This document shows, piece after piece, positions 1 through 8,044 of a DNA stretch of 64,000 bases. Made by a program: the position numbers and the translations under genes. The stretch covers positions 1 to 64,000 of the forward strand of contig CAVRJB010000016.1 of NCBI GenBank assembly GCA_963721385.1, in the 5' to 3' direction. The notes under the pieces are model-generated. The model made no database searches and was not told the origin of the DNA. It was given only the letters and a program-made list of their open reading frames with translations. The stretch's first letter is position 1; every line of letters starts with the position of its first letter. The DNA is from DAOMFB01 sp963721385. GTDB lineage: Bacteria > Acidobacteriota > Thermoanaerobaculia > UBA5066.

Positions 1-2
1 CG

Positions 3-260
3 GAGGTCACGGTCGCGGCCGGAGGCAATCGCTATCGGTTTCTACCAGGCGGCAAGGCGCTGGCGCTGATCCGGGGTCATTACCGGAATCTGGACTTCTG
101 GTTGCTGGACCTCGCGACCGGTCAGCAGCGGCAGCTCACGAAATTACGTCCGGGCTTCGACACAAAGAGTTTCGACATCTCCCCGGACGGCAAGCAGATC
201 CTCTTCGACCGCTACCGCGAGAACTCCGACGTCGTCCTGATCGACCTGCCGCCGCGCTGA
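3..260 (+). CDS. C-terminal end of a TolB/WD40-like beta-propeller protein (partial)
   Basis: An open frame enters from the left edge and stops at a TGA, giving 85 residues with no start in view. The tail holds two propeller-blade signatures: FWLLDLATGQQRQLT, and then FDISPDGKQILFDR followed by a strand ending in VVLIDLPPR. The pattern 'S-P-D-G-K-x-I-x-F' is typical of TolB-type PD40 repeats. In Acidobacteriota such propellers often form the C-terminal half of a Ser/Thr protein kinase or a transcriptional-regulator fusion. The N-terminal part lies outside the window, so that cannot be decided here. The next gene is convergent. Confidence 0.7.
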   Translation, partial: EVTVAAGGNRYRFLPGGKALALIRGHYRNLDFWLLDLATGQQRQLTKLRPGFDTKSFDISPDGKQILFDRYRENSDVVLIDLPPR

Positions 261-275
261 GGCTCGCCGCGCGGC

Positions 276-2041
276 TCACTTCCGCGCGCCGGCGGCGGCG
301 AGGAGCTTCTCGAGGTTCGCACGGGCGGGAGCGTAGTCCGGGTTCGCGCGGAGCGCGGCCTGGAATTCATCGACGGCGCCGGAGAGATCCCCCTTTCGGG
401 CGAGCGCGACGGCGAGGCCGTTGTGTGCGAGGTAGTCGGCGGGGGAGCCGAGGCGGAGGGCCTCCCGGTACGTCGCGACCGCCTCGTCGAGGCGCCCGCC
501 CTTCGTCTCAACCGTTCCGAGGTTGATGAGGACCGTCGTGTCGGCCGCGTCGAGAGCGAGCGCCGCGCGGAGCCGGCCGGCGGCGGCGTCGAAGCGGCCG
601 CGGTCCTCCTCGATCTTCGCCAGGTTCAGGAGGGTCGGCACGTTGTCGGGCCGGATCCGGAGCGACTGCTCGAAGTGGCCGACGGCCTCGTCGCCGCGCC
701 CCTGTCCCGACAGCCAGAAGCCGTAGTTCGTATGGCACATGAAGCAGTCGGGGTTCTTTGCGAGCGTGTGACGCCAGAGCGTCTCGGCGTTCTCGAAGGC
801 GTGGGCCTGACGGAACGAGGCCACCCCGGAGAGAAGGACTACCGCGGCCAACGCCCCCGCGCCGGCCCGTTTCACACCCGGCTTCGACGCTGGCAGGAGC
901 GAGGCCGCGCCGCAGACGACGCCCGCCGCGGCGATGGCCACCGCCTGGTAGGCGAAGTGGTCGGCGACGAACGAGTAGCGCATGGAGTAGACGTTGAAGA
1001 AACCCATCGCGGGGACGAGGACGCCTCCGAACAGGAGTAGAACCGTCAGCGGCCCGCGTCCGACCCGCCCGCGGAGCGCCCAGGCCGCGCCGAGGAGGGC
1101 GAGCGCCCCGATCGCGGGCAGCCACTGCGAGAGCACGTGCGGGTCGATCGCCCAGCGCGGATAGATGAAGACGATGTCGCGGGGGAAGAGGAACTGGCGG
1201 GCATAGAAGGTGACGACCTTTCCCGCGAGGACGAGCCTGCCGGGGATCCCGAGCGACCAGTCGTCGCCCGTCGCGCGGACCATCGTCTTTTCGAGCCACG
1301 CCGTGTGGAACGCGAGCGCCGCGCCGACGGCGAAGAAAGGGACGAGCGGCCTGACGTCGGACGCGGCGATCCGCCCCTTCCGCCACCAGACCAGAACGAG
1401 AAGGACGGCCGGGACGACGCTCGCGGTCGTCTTGGCGAAGAGGGCGAGCGTGAAGGCGGCGAGCGCTCCGGCGTAGAGCGCCGCCGGGCGGCGGTGCCAC
1501 GGGACCTCGACGCGCGCCTTCCTCTTCTTCGGCGGCTCGGCCGCGGCCGCGCGTGCGTCGCGGGAGGCGAGAAAGGCGTGCATCGCGAGAAGCGAGAGGA
1601 AGAGAGACAGCGTGTTCTTCCGCTCGGTGACCCAGGCGACCGATTCCACGCACATCGGATGGAGGGCGAAGAGGGCTGCGGCGAGCCAGGCTGCGGGGAG
1701 GCCGAGCCGACGCAGAAACGCCCAGAGAAGCAGAGCCGATCCGGCGTGGAGGAGGACGTTGACGAGGTGGTAGCCGAAAGGATTCAGGCCCCAGAGGTGC
1801 TTCTCGAACCAGAACGTCGTGAAGACGAGCGGGTAGTACTGCTCGCTCGCCTTCGGCTCGGTCCAGATCAGGGAGAGCGCGTCAGGCCGGTCGAGCGTCG
1901 GGTTCTCGGTCAGGTAGGTGTCGTCGTTCCAGACGAACCCCGCCTGAAGAGCCGGCAGGTAGGCCGCGACGACGCCCAGCGGAGAAGAAGGAGACCGAGC
2001 CCGAGGCCGACTTTCGCTCCACGAGCGCGACGATAAGGCAT
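276..2041 (-). CDS. Multi-spanning membrane protein with C-terminal TPR repeats (glycosyltransferase-like), one frameshift
   Basis: The N-terminal two thirds is a polytopic membrane region opening with an AAYLPALQAGFVWNDDTYL motif, as in dolichyl-phosphate-mannose/PMT-like membrane proteins. The last ~150 residues are about four tetratricopeptide repeats (for example NPDCFMCHTNYGFWLSGQG and the NYAPA-type spacing). This architecture is common in Acidobacteriota and is usually taken as a membrane glycosyltransferase, but no catalytic residues were confirmed. The first hydrophobic helix (GLGLGLLLL) after the ATG at 2041 lies in another frame from the rest. A one-base shift near 1975-1995 is therefore needed and the start is provisional. 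The gene lies 39 bases downstream of the radical SAM gene, probably in one operon. Confidence 0.65.
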
Positions 2042-2080
2042 CGTCGGCAGACCCGGCGTGAGCGAGGGGCGCCGAGGGAC

Positions 2081-3038
2081 TCAGCCGCTCGGGACCGGCG
2101 CCGGGCGGCGACGGTCGGGGCGGGTGAGCCGCCAGAGACCGCATCGCTCGGCGAGAACCACCGCCTCGTTCCACTCCGAACGCCTGAGCGGGCGGGAGAG
2201 CGGCTCGATCCCATCCGCCCTGTAGCTGGGGTGGTACTGGTCCATGAGGTTCACGTAGGTGTTCGTCGAGATCTCGCGGGCGAGGAACTCGAGGACCTTC
2301 TCCGTCCCGGCAAGGCCGTTCGGCAGGACGAGGTGGCGGACGAGGAGGCCGCGGACGGCGATCCCGTCGTCGTCGACGACGAGGTCGCCCACCTGGCGGT
2401 GCATCTCCTTCACCGCCGCCTGATTCACCTCCGGGTAGTCGGGGACGTGCGAATAGCAGCGGGCGACGGCCGGGTCGGCGTACTTCATGTCGGGCATGTA
2501 GATGTCGACGACACCGTCGAGAAGCCGGAGCGCTTCGAGGCTGTCGTACCCGCCGGTGTTGAAGACCACGGGAATCGCGAGCCCGCGCCCCGCCGCAATC
2601 TCGAGGGCGGCGAGGAGCTGGGCCACGACGTGGCTCGGCGAAACGAGATTGACGTTGTGGCAGCCGGCGTCCTGGAGCTCCAGCATCTGCGCCGCCAGCT
2701 CTTCCGGGGAGACCTCGGCGCCGTCCCCTCTCTGGCTGATCGTCCAGTTCTGGCAGAAGTCGCAGCGAAGGTTGCACCACGAGAAGAAGATCGTCCCCGA
2801 CCCGCGCGTCCCGCGGAGCGGGTCCTCCTCGCCGTGGTGCGGGCCGAATCCGTGGACGCGGGCCTTCTCGCCGGTCCGGCAGACGGCTCCCGGAGATCCC
2901 CTTCAGTCGGTCGCAATGACAGTACCGGGCGCAGAGGTCGCAGTCGGCGAGTCGCTCCCACGCCCGGGCGGCCCGCGCCCTCAGCTCGCCGGTACGGTGA
3001 AGCGAGACGAACGCCGGTTCGTGGGCGGCCGTGGCCAT
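2081..3038 (-). CDS. PflX-like radical SAM protein (COG1313 type), one frameshift
   Basis: A predicted [4Fe-4S] S-adenosylmethionine radical enzyme of about 318 residues. The N-terminus carries a cysteine-rich segment (CDLCARYCHCDRLKG, then VCRTGEKARV), followed by HHGEE and GSGTIFFSWCNLRCDFCQNW. The latter contains the radical SAM C-x3-C-x2-C motif. This order matches the uncharacterised PflA-related family called PflX, so the substrate is unknown. The first ~50 residues are in a different frame from the rest, and a one-base shift near 2890-2905 must be bridged. The ATG at 3038 has no Shine-Dalgarno sequence but has a TAACAT box ten bases upstream. It is probably co-transcribed with the membrane-TPR gene that follows. 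Confidence 0.75.
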
Positions 3039-3048
3039 CGGAACGGGA

Positions 3049-3054
3049 ATGTTA
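3049..3054 (-). promoter_or_regulatory. -10-like TAACAT of the radical SAM gene
   Basis: On the minus strand TAACAT lies ten bases before the ATG at 3038, with no Shine-Dalgarno sequence between. This fits a very short leader. Confidence 0.45.
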
Positions 3055-3093
3055 GTCGCCGGGGACGGCCTGGCGGATGGGGACCATTCGCTC

Positions 3094-3099
3094 TAAAGT
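3094..3099 (+). promoter_or_regulatory. -10-like TAAAGT of the acyl-CoA-binding gene
   Basis: TAAAGT lies 20 bases before the ATG at 3120. The short leader contains a good Shine-Dalgarno sequence (AAGGAG), so this start is a conventional one. Confidence 0.4.
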
Positions 3100-3119
3100 G
3101 CGCGGCAAGGAGACGAGGC

Positions 3120-3401
3120 ATGGCGACGAAGAAGGAAAAGCCGCTGGCGGAGCAGTTCAAGGAAGCGAAGGGGCGGGTGGAGAAGCTGAAGGAGCGGCCC
3201 TCGAACGACCAGCTGCTCGACCTCTACGGCCTCTACAAGCAGGCGACCGAGGGAGACGTCTCGGGCTCGCGTCCGGGCTTTCTCGACCTGAAGGGGCGGG
3301 CCAAGTTCGACGCGTGGGCCGGGCGCAAGGGGACGTCGAAGGACGACGCCATGAAGAAGTACGTCGCGCTGGTGGGAAAGCTCGCGGCCGAGCTGGGCTG
3401 A
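3120..3401 (+). CDS. Acyl-CoA-binding protein (ACBP)
   Basis: A complete small acyl-CoA-binding protein of 93 residues, the usual length for the family. It binds long-chain acyl-CoA in the cytosol. The diagnostic block is intact: ERPSNDQLLDLYGLYKQAT (about residues 25-43), then RPGFLDLKGRAKFDAW and AMKKYVALV. The ligand-contacting Tyr39, Lys40 and Tyr81 equivalents are present. The ATG at 3120 follows AAGGAG at normal spacing, which fixes the start over longer upstream in-frame possibilities. The gene stands alone between the divergent radical SAM gene and the peroxiredoxin gene. ACBPs are patchily distributed in bacteria. A link to the lipid genes elsewhere in the window is only a guess. Confidence 0.92.
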   Translation: MATKKEKPLAEQFKEAKGRVEKLKERPSNDQLLDLYGLYKQATEGDVSGSRPGFLDLKGRAKFDAWAGRKGTSKDDAMKKYVALVGKLAAELG

Positions 3402-3452
3402 CCGGGCACGGCGTTCCCTCGACGTGCCGGGCGTCAGGCCGGCGCGACCTGA

Positions 3453-3458
3453 TAGCCT
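3453..3458 (+). promoter_or_regulatory. -10-like TAGCCT of the peroxiredoxin gene
   Basis: TAGCCT ends six bases before the ATG at 3465. The intervening TGGGCC is not a ribosome-binding site, suggesting a leaderless transcript. Confidence 0.4.
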
Positions 3459-3464
3459 TGGGCC

Positions 3465-3994
3465 ATGAAGAAAGCCAGCCTGCTCCGTTCTCGCCGCTGT
3501 CTCGTGCGGGGGCGCCGCGATCGCCGCCGACATTCCCGCCGCCGGCGAGAAGGCGCCCGCCTTCACCCTCAACAGCCAGGAGGGCTCGGCGGTCTCGCTC
3601 GCCCAGAACAAGGGGAAATGGGTCGTCCTCTACTTCTACCCGAAGGACTTCACGTCGGGCTGCACGGTCGAGGCGCACAACTTCCAGCGCGACCTCGCGA
3701 AGTACGAGAAGGCAAACGCCGTGATCCTCGGCGTCAGCCTCGACTCGGTCGACTCCCACAAAGGCTTCTGCACGAAGGAAGGGTTGAGCTTCAAGCTCCT
3801 CTCCGACCCCGACGCGGCCGTCACGAAGAGCTACGGCTCGGCCTGACGCAGGTCAGGACAAGGAGTACGCGGCACGGAACACGTTCCTGATCGACCCCGC
3901 AGGGGTCGTCCGGAAGGTCTACGTGAAGGTGAATCCGGCGACGCACAGCGACGACGTCCTCGTCGACCTCGCTCAGCTCCAGACGGCGAAGTAA
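3465..3994 (+). CDS. Exported peroxiredoxin, BCP/PrxQ-like, two frameshifts
   Basis: A thiol peroxidase of about 175 residues that would reduce hydroperoxides. The conserved core reads GEKAPAFTL, then WVVLYFYPKDFTSGCTVEA with the peroxidatic Cys in a T-x-x-C motif. A second Cys follows in HKGFCTKEG and the C-terminal part has NTFLIDPAGVVRKVYVKV. A signal-peptide-like run (VLAAVSCGGAAIAA, then DIPA) suggests export to the periplasm. The reading frame changes just after the start (about 3475-3490) and again near 3843, where KSYGSA would otherwise meet a stop. Both look like single-base indels. It is the first gene of a peroxiredoxin-hemerythrin-porin group. Confidence 0.8.
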
Positions 3995-4013
3995 GCGGGG
4001 GAGCCCGGTCCGC

Positions 4014-4669
4014 GTGCGTCTGATCGACGAGCTCCGGGCGGAGCACGAGGTCATCGAGAGGGTCCTCGGCTCGCTCCGGACCTACGCGGAGCGCCGGACG
4101 AATGGCGAGGCCGGGCCCGGGGACGCCGAGGGCTTCCTCCGCTTCTTCCGGCTTTTCGCCGGCGATTACCACCACGCCCGCGAGGAGGACACGCTCTTCC
4201 CGGCGCTCGAGACGCACCTCGAACTGCCGCCCGATTCCGGTCCTCTCTTCTCGATCCGGGACCAGCACCACCGGATGGCGGCGACGCTCGCCGAGCTGGC
4301 GCCGCGGCTCTCGGGGGAGCTGGGGACGAGAGGACCGAAGACGCGGTCCTCGAACTCGCAACGCGATACGCGCACGCTCTGCTGCTCCACATCGACGTCG
4401 AGAACTCCGTCCTGCTCCCCGAGGGCGAGGAGCGGCTTCGCCGGGCGGGGGTCCACGAGCTCGAAGGTCGGGCCGCGACGGTCGAAGAGCTGGCCGCGCG
4501 GGCCGAGGGAGAGCGGCTCGCGGCGATCTACCCGCCGGTGCACGACCCGGCGGCGCTCCGGGGCGAAGGGTGCGTCATCTGCCCGTCGTACGGGACGACG
4601 TGCGGCGGCCTCGAGCGGGAGTGGTGGACCGACGACGAGTGGGAGTCCTTCGAAAACCACGAAGGGTAG
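4014..4669 (+). CDS. Hemerythrin HHE domain protein with cysteine-containing tail, one frameshift
   Basis: The first ~100 residues form a hemerythrin-type helical bundle. Candidate diiron ligands are His/Glu in DYHHAREEDTLFPALETH and His in IRDQHHRMAATL, with HALLLHIDVENSVLLP after the shift. Such proteins bind a non-haem diiron centre and sense or handle O2, NO or peroxide. The frame changes near 4325, and the same gene continues to a TAG at 4667-4669. The C-terminal tail has a CVICPSYGTTCGG cluster that is not part of the HHE fold and could bind metal or form a disulphide. It starts 20 bases after the peroxiredoxin stop. A joint role in redox defence is inferred from this proximity. Confidence 0.8.
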
Positions 4670-4676
4670 TCCCGAG

Positions 4677-6188
4677 GTGAGGAAGCTCGCGGCGTTTCTG
4701 ATTCTCGCCGTCGTCACGATGGCGCCGTCGGCGCTCGCCTTCGCTGACGACGGGAAGTCAGCCGGGGAGCCCGCCGGGCCGCCTGCGGAGGAACAGTTTC
4801 ATCTGGTCGACGTCTTCGGAAAGCTCGTCTCGGTGCCGGCGAGCAGCCTGCCGAAGGGCCTCCTTCCCCCTTCGGACATTGGGCTCGGGAAGCAGGTGCC
4901 GGGACCGGCCTCGGGCGCGCATCAGCCGGCGGAGGTCGAACAGCGGCTGGACGCCGCGCGGAAGGCCGGCTTCGAGCTCTTCCCGGCGGCAGAGCCGAAG
5001 CTCGGTTCGTACCTGGCCGGTCAGGATGAGCAGGGGAACACGGCGGTCCGCCCCGGCCCCCTTTTCGAGGTGGCGCCCCTCGAGTCGGTCGTGCAGCAGG
5101 GAAAGTACCGACTGAGCGAAGGCGGCTTCCGCTACTCATTGAGCCAGGCGATCGTGTACGGCGCCATGGGCGGGGCGACGACGGGCGCGACGAGCCTCGG
5201 CTTCTACACCTTGGACTTCGTGGCGAAGTGGGCGGTCTACGGCGACCGTTCCGCCGGGAGCGCGGGCTGGATCAGCGCTGCAGGCGGGCCGAAGACCGGT
5301 CTCGGCTCGGCGGGTTTTCGACCAGGAGCGCCCGGACGAGCCTCGAAACCGTCACCGATCCCACCGGGCTCTGGCACTTCCGCAACGGCTTCGCGATCCC
5401 GGAGCTGGCCTGGCAGCAGTCGTTGAGGAACGGAGAGATCGTCCTCCTCGCCGGAATGGTCAGCCAGGGAAACTACCTCGACGGGAATGCCTACGCGAAC
5501 ACGGGACGCGGGCAGTTCCTGAATTCGGCCCTCATCGACACGATGGTGATGCCTCTTCCCAACTACGCCTTCGGCCTGAACGTCCAGTGGCAGCCGCGCC
5601 ACGACTGGTACGCAATGCTCGGCCTCTCGGCGGGAAACAGCGTCCCCCAGACGGCGCCCTGGACCAGACTTCACCTGGCAGACCTGGTCCACCATCTCGG
5701 AGGTCGGGTACGCGCCCGACGACTTCCTCGGCCTGGGTCCGGGCGTCTACCGGCTCCAGCCGTTTCTCGCGGCGACGGGCGGCGTGACGCAGGGAGGGCT
5801 CTGTCTCAACCTCCAGCAGCAGCTCGGGAAGAAGTCGCCGTTCGGCTGGTTCGGGCGATTCGGGGTCGGCGGCCCGGCCGTATCCGCCGGCGCCTCTGCG
5901 CAGGTCGGGACCGGGTTCGTGCTGCAGGCGACCGCTCAGGGCCGTGGGACTCGTTCCGCGGCTCCGAAACGATCGTCCTCGGCGTCGGCTACGTCTGGAG
6001 CCGGCCGTCGGCGACGATGGCGACCGTCTACCACCGGAACGAGTACGATTCTCGAGACCTTCTACACGCTGCAGCTCACGCCCATGATGCGGCTGCAGCC
6101 CGACTTGCAGGTCGTCTGGAACGCCGCGTTCAACCCGGACCCCGGCCCGTCGACGGTTTTCCAGATGCAGATGATCCTGGCCTGGTGA
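4677..6188 (+). CDS. Carbohydrate-selective porin, OprB family, several frameshifts
   Basis: An outer-membrane beta-barrel of about 500 residues. It starts with GTG seven bases after the hemerythrin stop and has a signal peptide (LAAFLILAVVTMAPSALA). The body has OprB-like strands: LWHFRNGFAIPELAWQQS, FLNSALIDTMVMPLPNY, then FGWFGRFG. The C-terminus, FYTLQLTPMMRLQPDLQVVW then FQMQMILAW, ends in an aromatic residue as outer-membrane proteins do. The frame changes at least four times (near 5320, 5680, 5945 and 6050). Each segment continues the same alignment-like order, so the gene is read as one. OprB porins pass glucose and other sugars. Confidence 0.72.
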
Positions 6189-6261
6189 GACGCGAGGCAG
6201 TGCGCCGCCCGACCCGCCTGATGCGAAGGGACCATGACAGCCCCGGTTCCGGAGGGCAGAT

Positions 6262-6277
6262 TACCTACCGGTAGGTA
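6262..6277. promoter_or_regulatory. TetR-type operator, 16-bp perfect palindrome
   Basis: TACCTACCGGTAGGTA is identical to its reverse complement and sits ten bases before the GTG of the tetR gene at 6288. Perfect palindromes of this form are typical operators for AcrR/TetR-family repressors of efflux pumps. Its position implies that the regulator represses its own operon. Confidence 0.75.
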
Positions 6278-6287
6278 GGCGGTTTTC

Positions 6288-6932
6288 GTGCAGACGCAGG
6301 CGGCAGCCGGCGCCGGACGGGCCCTCCGGCACCACGACCCCAATATCCGGGAGCGCCTCGTGGAGGTCGCGGTCGAGCTCTTCACCGGCCGCGGCTACTC
6401 CGCGACCTCGGTCCGCGAGATCGTCGAGGCCGCCGGCGTCTCGAAGCCAGTCCTCTATTACCACTTCGGGAGCAAGGAAGGGCTCTATCTCGAGATCATG
6501 CGCCGCCTGGAGCGGACGCTCGTCGAGACGGTGGCGAACCACGCCACCGGCGGAGGAACGGCGCGGGAGAGGTTCCGCCGCCTCGCTCTCGACATCTACG
6601 ACGCCTTCTCGGAGAACACGGCCGCCGTCCGTTTCCTGAACGCGGTCTTCTGGGGTCCGCCGCAGGGGACGCCGGAATACGACGTCGAGTCCCTTTACCA
6701 GCCCCTGATGGCCGCGTTCTCGGGGCTCGCGGACGAGGGGATCGCGCGGGGCGAGTTTCGAAGGGCGGCGGGCCCGGATCTCTCCTTCGCCGTCCTCGGC
6801 GCTCTCAGCTTTGCCATGGACTTTCACCTCGCGCATCCCGACCATTCGCCCGGCCGGGAGGGGCTCGCGAAGGTTCTCGACCTCGTCCTTTCCGGGGCGT
6901 CCGCTCCCCGGCGCGGAGGATCCTGCCGATGA
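6288..6932 (+). CDS. TetR/AcrR-family transcriptional repressor of the efflux operon
   Basis: A 214-residue regulator with an N-terminal TetR helix-turn-helix: RERLVEVAVELFTGRGYSAT, then IVEAAGVSKPVLYYHFGSKE. The variable C-terminal ligand domain contains FLNAVFWGPPQGTPEYD. It should act as a drug-responsive repressor of the adaptor and pump genes that follow. The GTG start lies just downstream of a 16-bp palindrome and has no Shine-Dalgarno sequence, so the mRNA is short-leadered or leaderless and the operator overlaps the promoter. Its stop overlaps the next ATG by four bases (ATGA). An internal start further downstream cannot be excluded. Confidence 0.9.
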   Translation: MQTQAAAGAGRALRHHDPNIRERLVEVAVELFTGRGYSATSVREIVEAAGVSKPVLYYHFGSKEGLYLEIMRRLERTLVETVANHATGGGTARERFRRLALDIYDAFSENTAAVRFLNAVFWGPPQGTPEYDVESLYQPLMAAFSGLADEGIARGEFRRAAGPDLSFAVLGALSFAMDFHLAHPDHSPGREGLAKVLDLVLSGASAPRRGGSCR

Positions 6933-8041
6933 AACGGTCGCGACGGCTCCTGGCTCCCGTCCTCCTGCTCCTGCTGCCCTTCGCCCCGGGCTGCTCGCGC
7001 GGCGCAAACGGCACGGCGGCGTCCGCGAAACCGTCCGTGGCCGTCGAAGCGTCTCCGGTCGTCTCCGGGGAGCTGAAGGAGGCGATCGAGGTCGTCGGGA
7101 CGCTCGCCCCGAAGTTCCAGGCGGAGGTGAAGAGCGAGTACAGCGGGACGGTCTCCGAGGTCTTCGTGACGGAATGGGTCCGCGTGTCGAAGGGGACGCC
7201 GCTCTGCCGGTTCGACGCGCGCGAGGCCGAGGCGACCGTCCAGGCGGCGCGAGCGAGTTTCCTTTCCGCCGAGGTGGCGGCGAGCCGCGCGCGGCGCGAG
7301 CGGGAGCGGAGCGAGAAGCTGAAAGAGGCGGGCCTCGCCACGCAATTGACCCTCGATGACGCGAAGACAGCGGCCGAAGCGGCCGAAGCCCAGCTCGAGG
7401 CCGCGAGGGCGCAGAAACAGATCGCGGAGACGAAGCTCGAGAAGACGATGATCCGCTCCCCGCTCGACGGCGTGGTCGCCAGCCGGACGGTCAATCCGGG
7501 TGATTTCGTCGAGAACATGGGGTCGCCGAAACCGATGTTCCGGATCGTCGACAACCGGAGGCTCGAGCTGACGGCGACGGTCCCCTCGTCCCGGATCTCT
7601 CAGGTGAGGCTCGGGCAGCCCCTCTCGTTCGCGACGGACGCGGTTCCCGGCCGGACGTTCACCGGAAAGGTCTCGTTCATCAACCCGGCGGCCGACGAGT
7701 CGAGCCGGGCGGTGAAGGTGGTGGCCGTGGTCGACAACGCCGACGAGGCGCTGAAGTCGGGCCTCTTCGCGAAGGGGGAGATCGTGACGGGGGAGCGGAA
7801 GGGCGTTCTCCGCGTGCCGCGGACCGCCCTCGTCACGTGGGACCTTGCCACGAAGTCGGCGGTCGTCTTCGTCGTGGACGGGGAAAAGGCCGCCCGCCGG
7901 AAGATCGCCACCGGGGCGGTGGCGGGCGACGACGTCGAGGTCGCCTCTGGGCTCTCCGCCGGCGAGCGGGTCGTGACGCGCGGCGGCTTCAACCTCTCGG
8001 ACGGCGACCGGGTGACGGTCGTCGCGCCGACGAAGGCCTGA
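6929..8041 (+). CDS. RND efflux periplasmic adaptor (membrane fusion protein, HlyD/AcrA-like)
   Basis: A 370-residue adaptor that would bridge the inner-membrane pump and the outer-membrane channel. The N-terminus is a lipoprotein-like signal (VLLLLLPFAPGC) with Cys22 as the possible lipid anchor, although the -3 residue is unusual. It is followed by a barrel-sandwich half (EVVGTLAPKFQAEVKSEYSG) and a coiled-coil hairpin of charged residues from about 95 to 165. The returning lipoyl half (MIRSPLDGVVASRTVNPGD) and the beta-barrel and membrane-proximal domains complete the protein. The ATG overlaps the tetR stop, and the pump gene starts three bases after its stop. The set is one operon controlled from 6262. 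Confidence 0.93.
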   Translation: MKRSRRLLAPVLLLLLPFAPGCSRGANGTAASAKPSVAVEASPVVSGELKEAIEVVGTLAPKFQAEVKSEYSGTVSEVFVTEWVRVSKGTPLCRFDAREAEATVQAARASFLSAEVAASRARRERERSEKLKEAGLATQLTLDDAKTAAEAAEAQLEAARAQKQIAETKLEKTMIRSPLDGVVASRTVNPGDFVENMGSPKPMFRIVDNRRLELTATVPSSRISQVRLGQPLSFATDAVPGRTFTGKVSFINPAADESSRAVKVVAVVDNADEALKSGLFAKGEIVTGERKGVLRVPRTALVTWDLATKSAVVFVVDGEKAARRKIATGAVAGDDVEVASGLSAGERVVTRGGFNLSDGDRVTVVAPTKA

Positions 8042-8044
8042 TCG

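Noticed and set aside
276..3038. A single 920-residue reading frame joining a radical SAM N-terminus to the membrane-TPR protein
   Set aside because: The middle ~300 residues are Arg/Pro-rich and unlike any protein, while the true radical SAM sequence continues in another frame to a stop at 2081. The fusion is a frameshift artefact.
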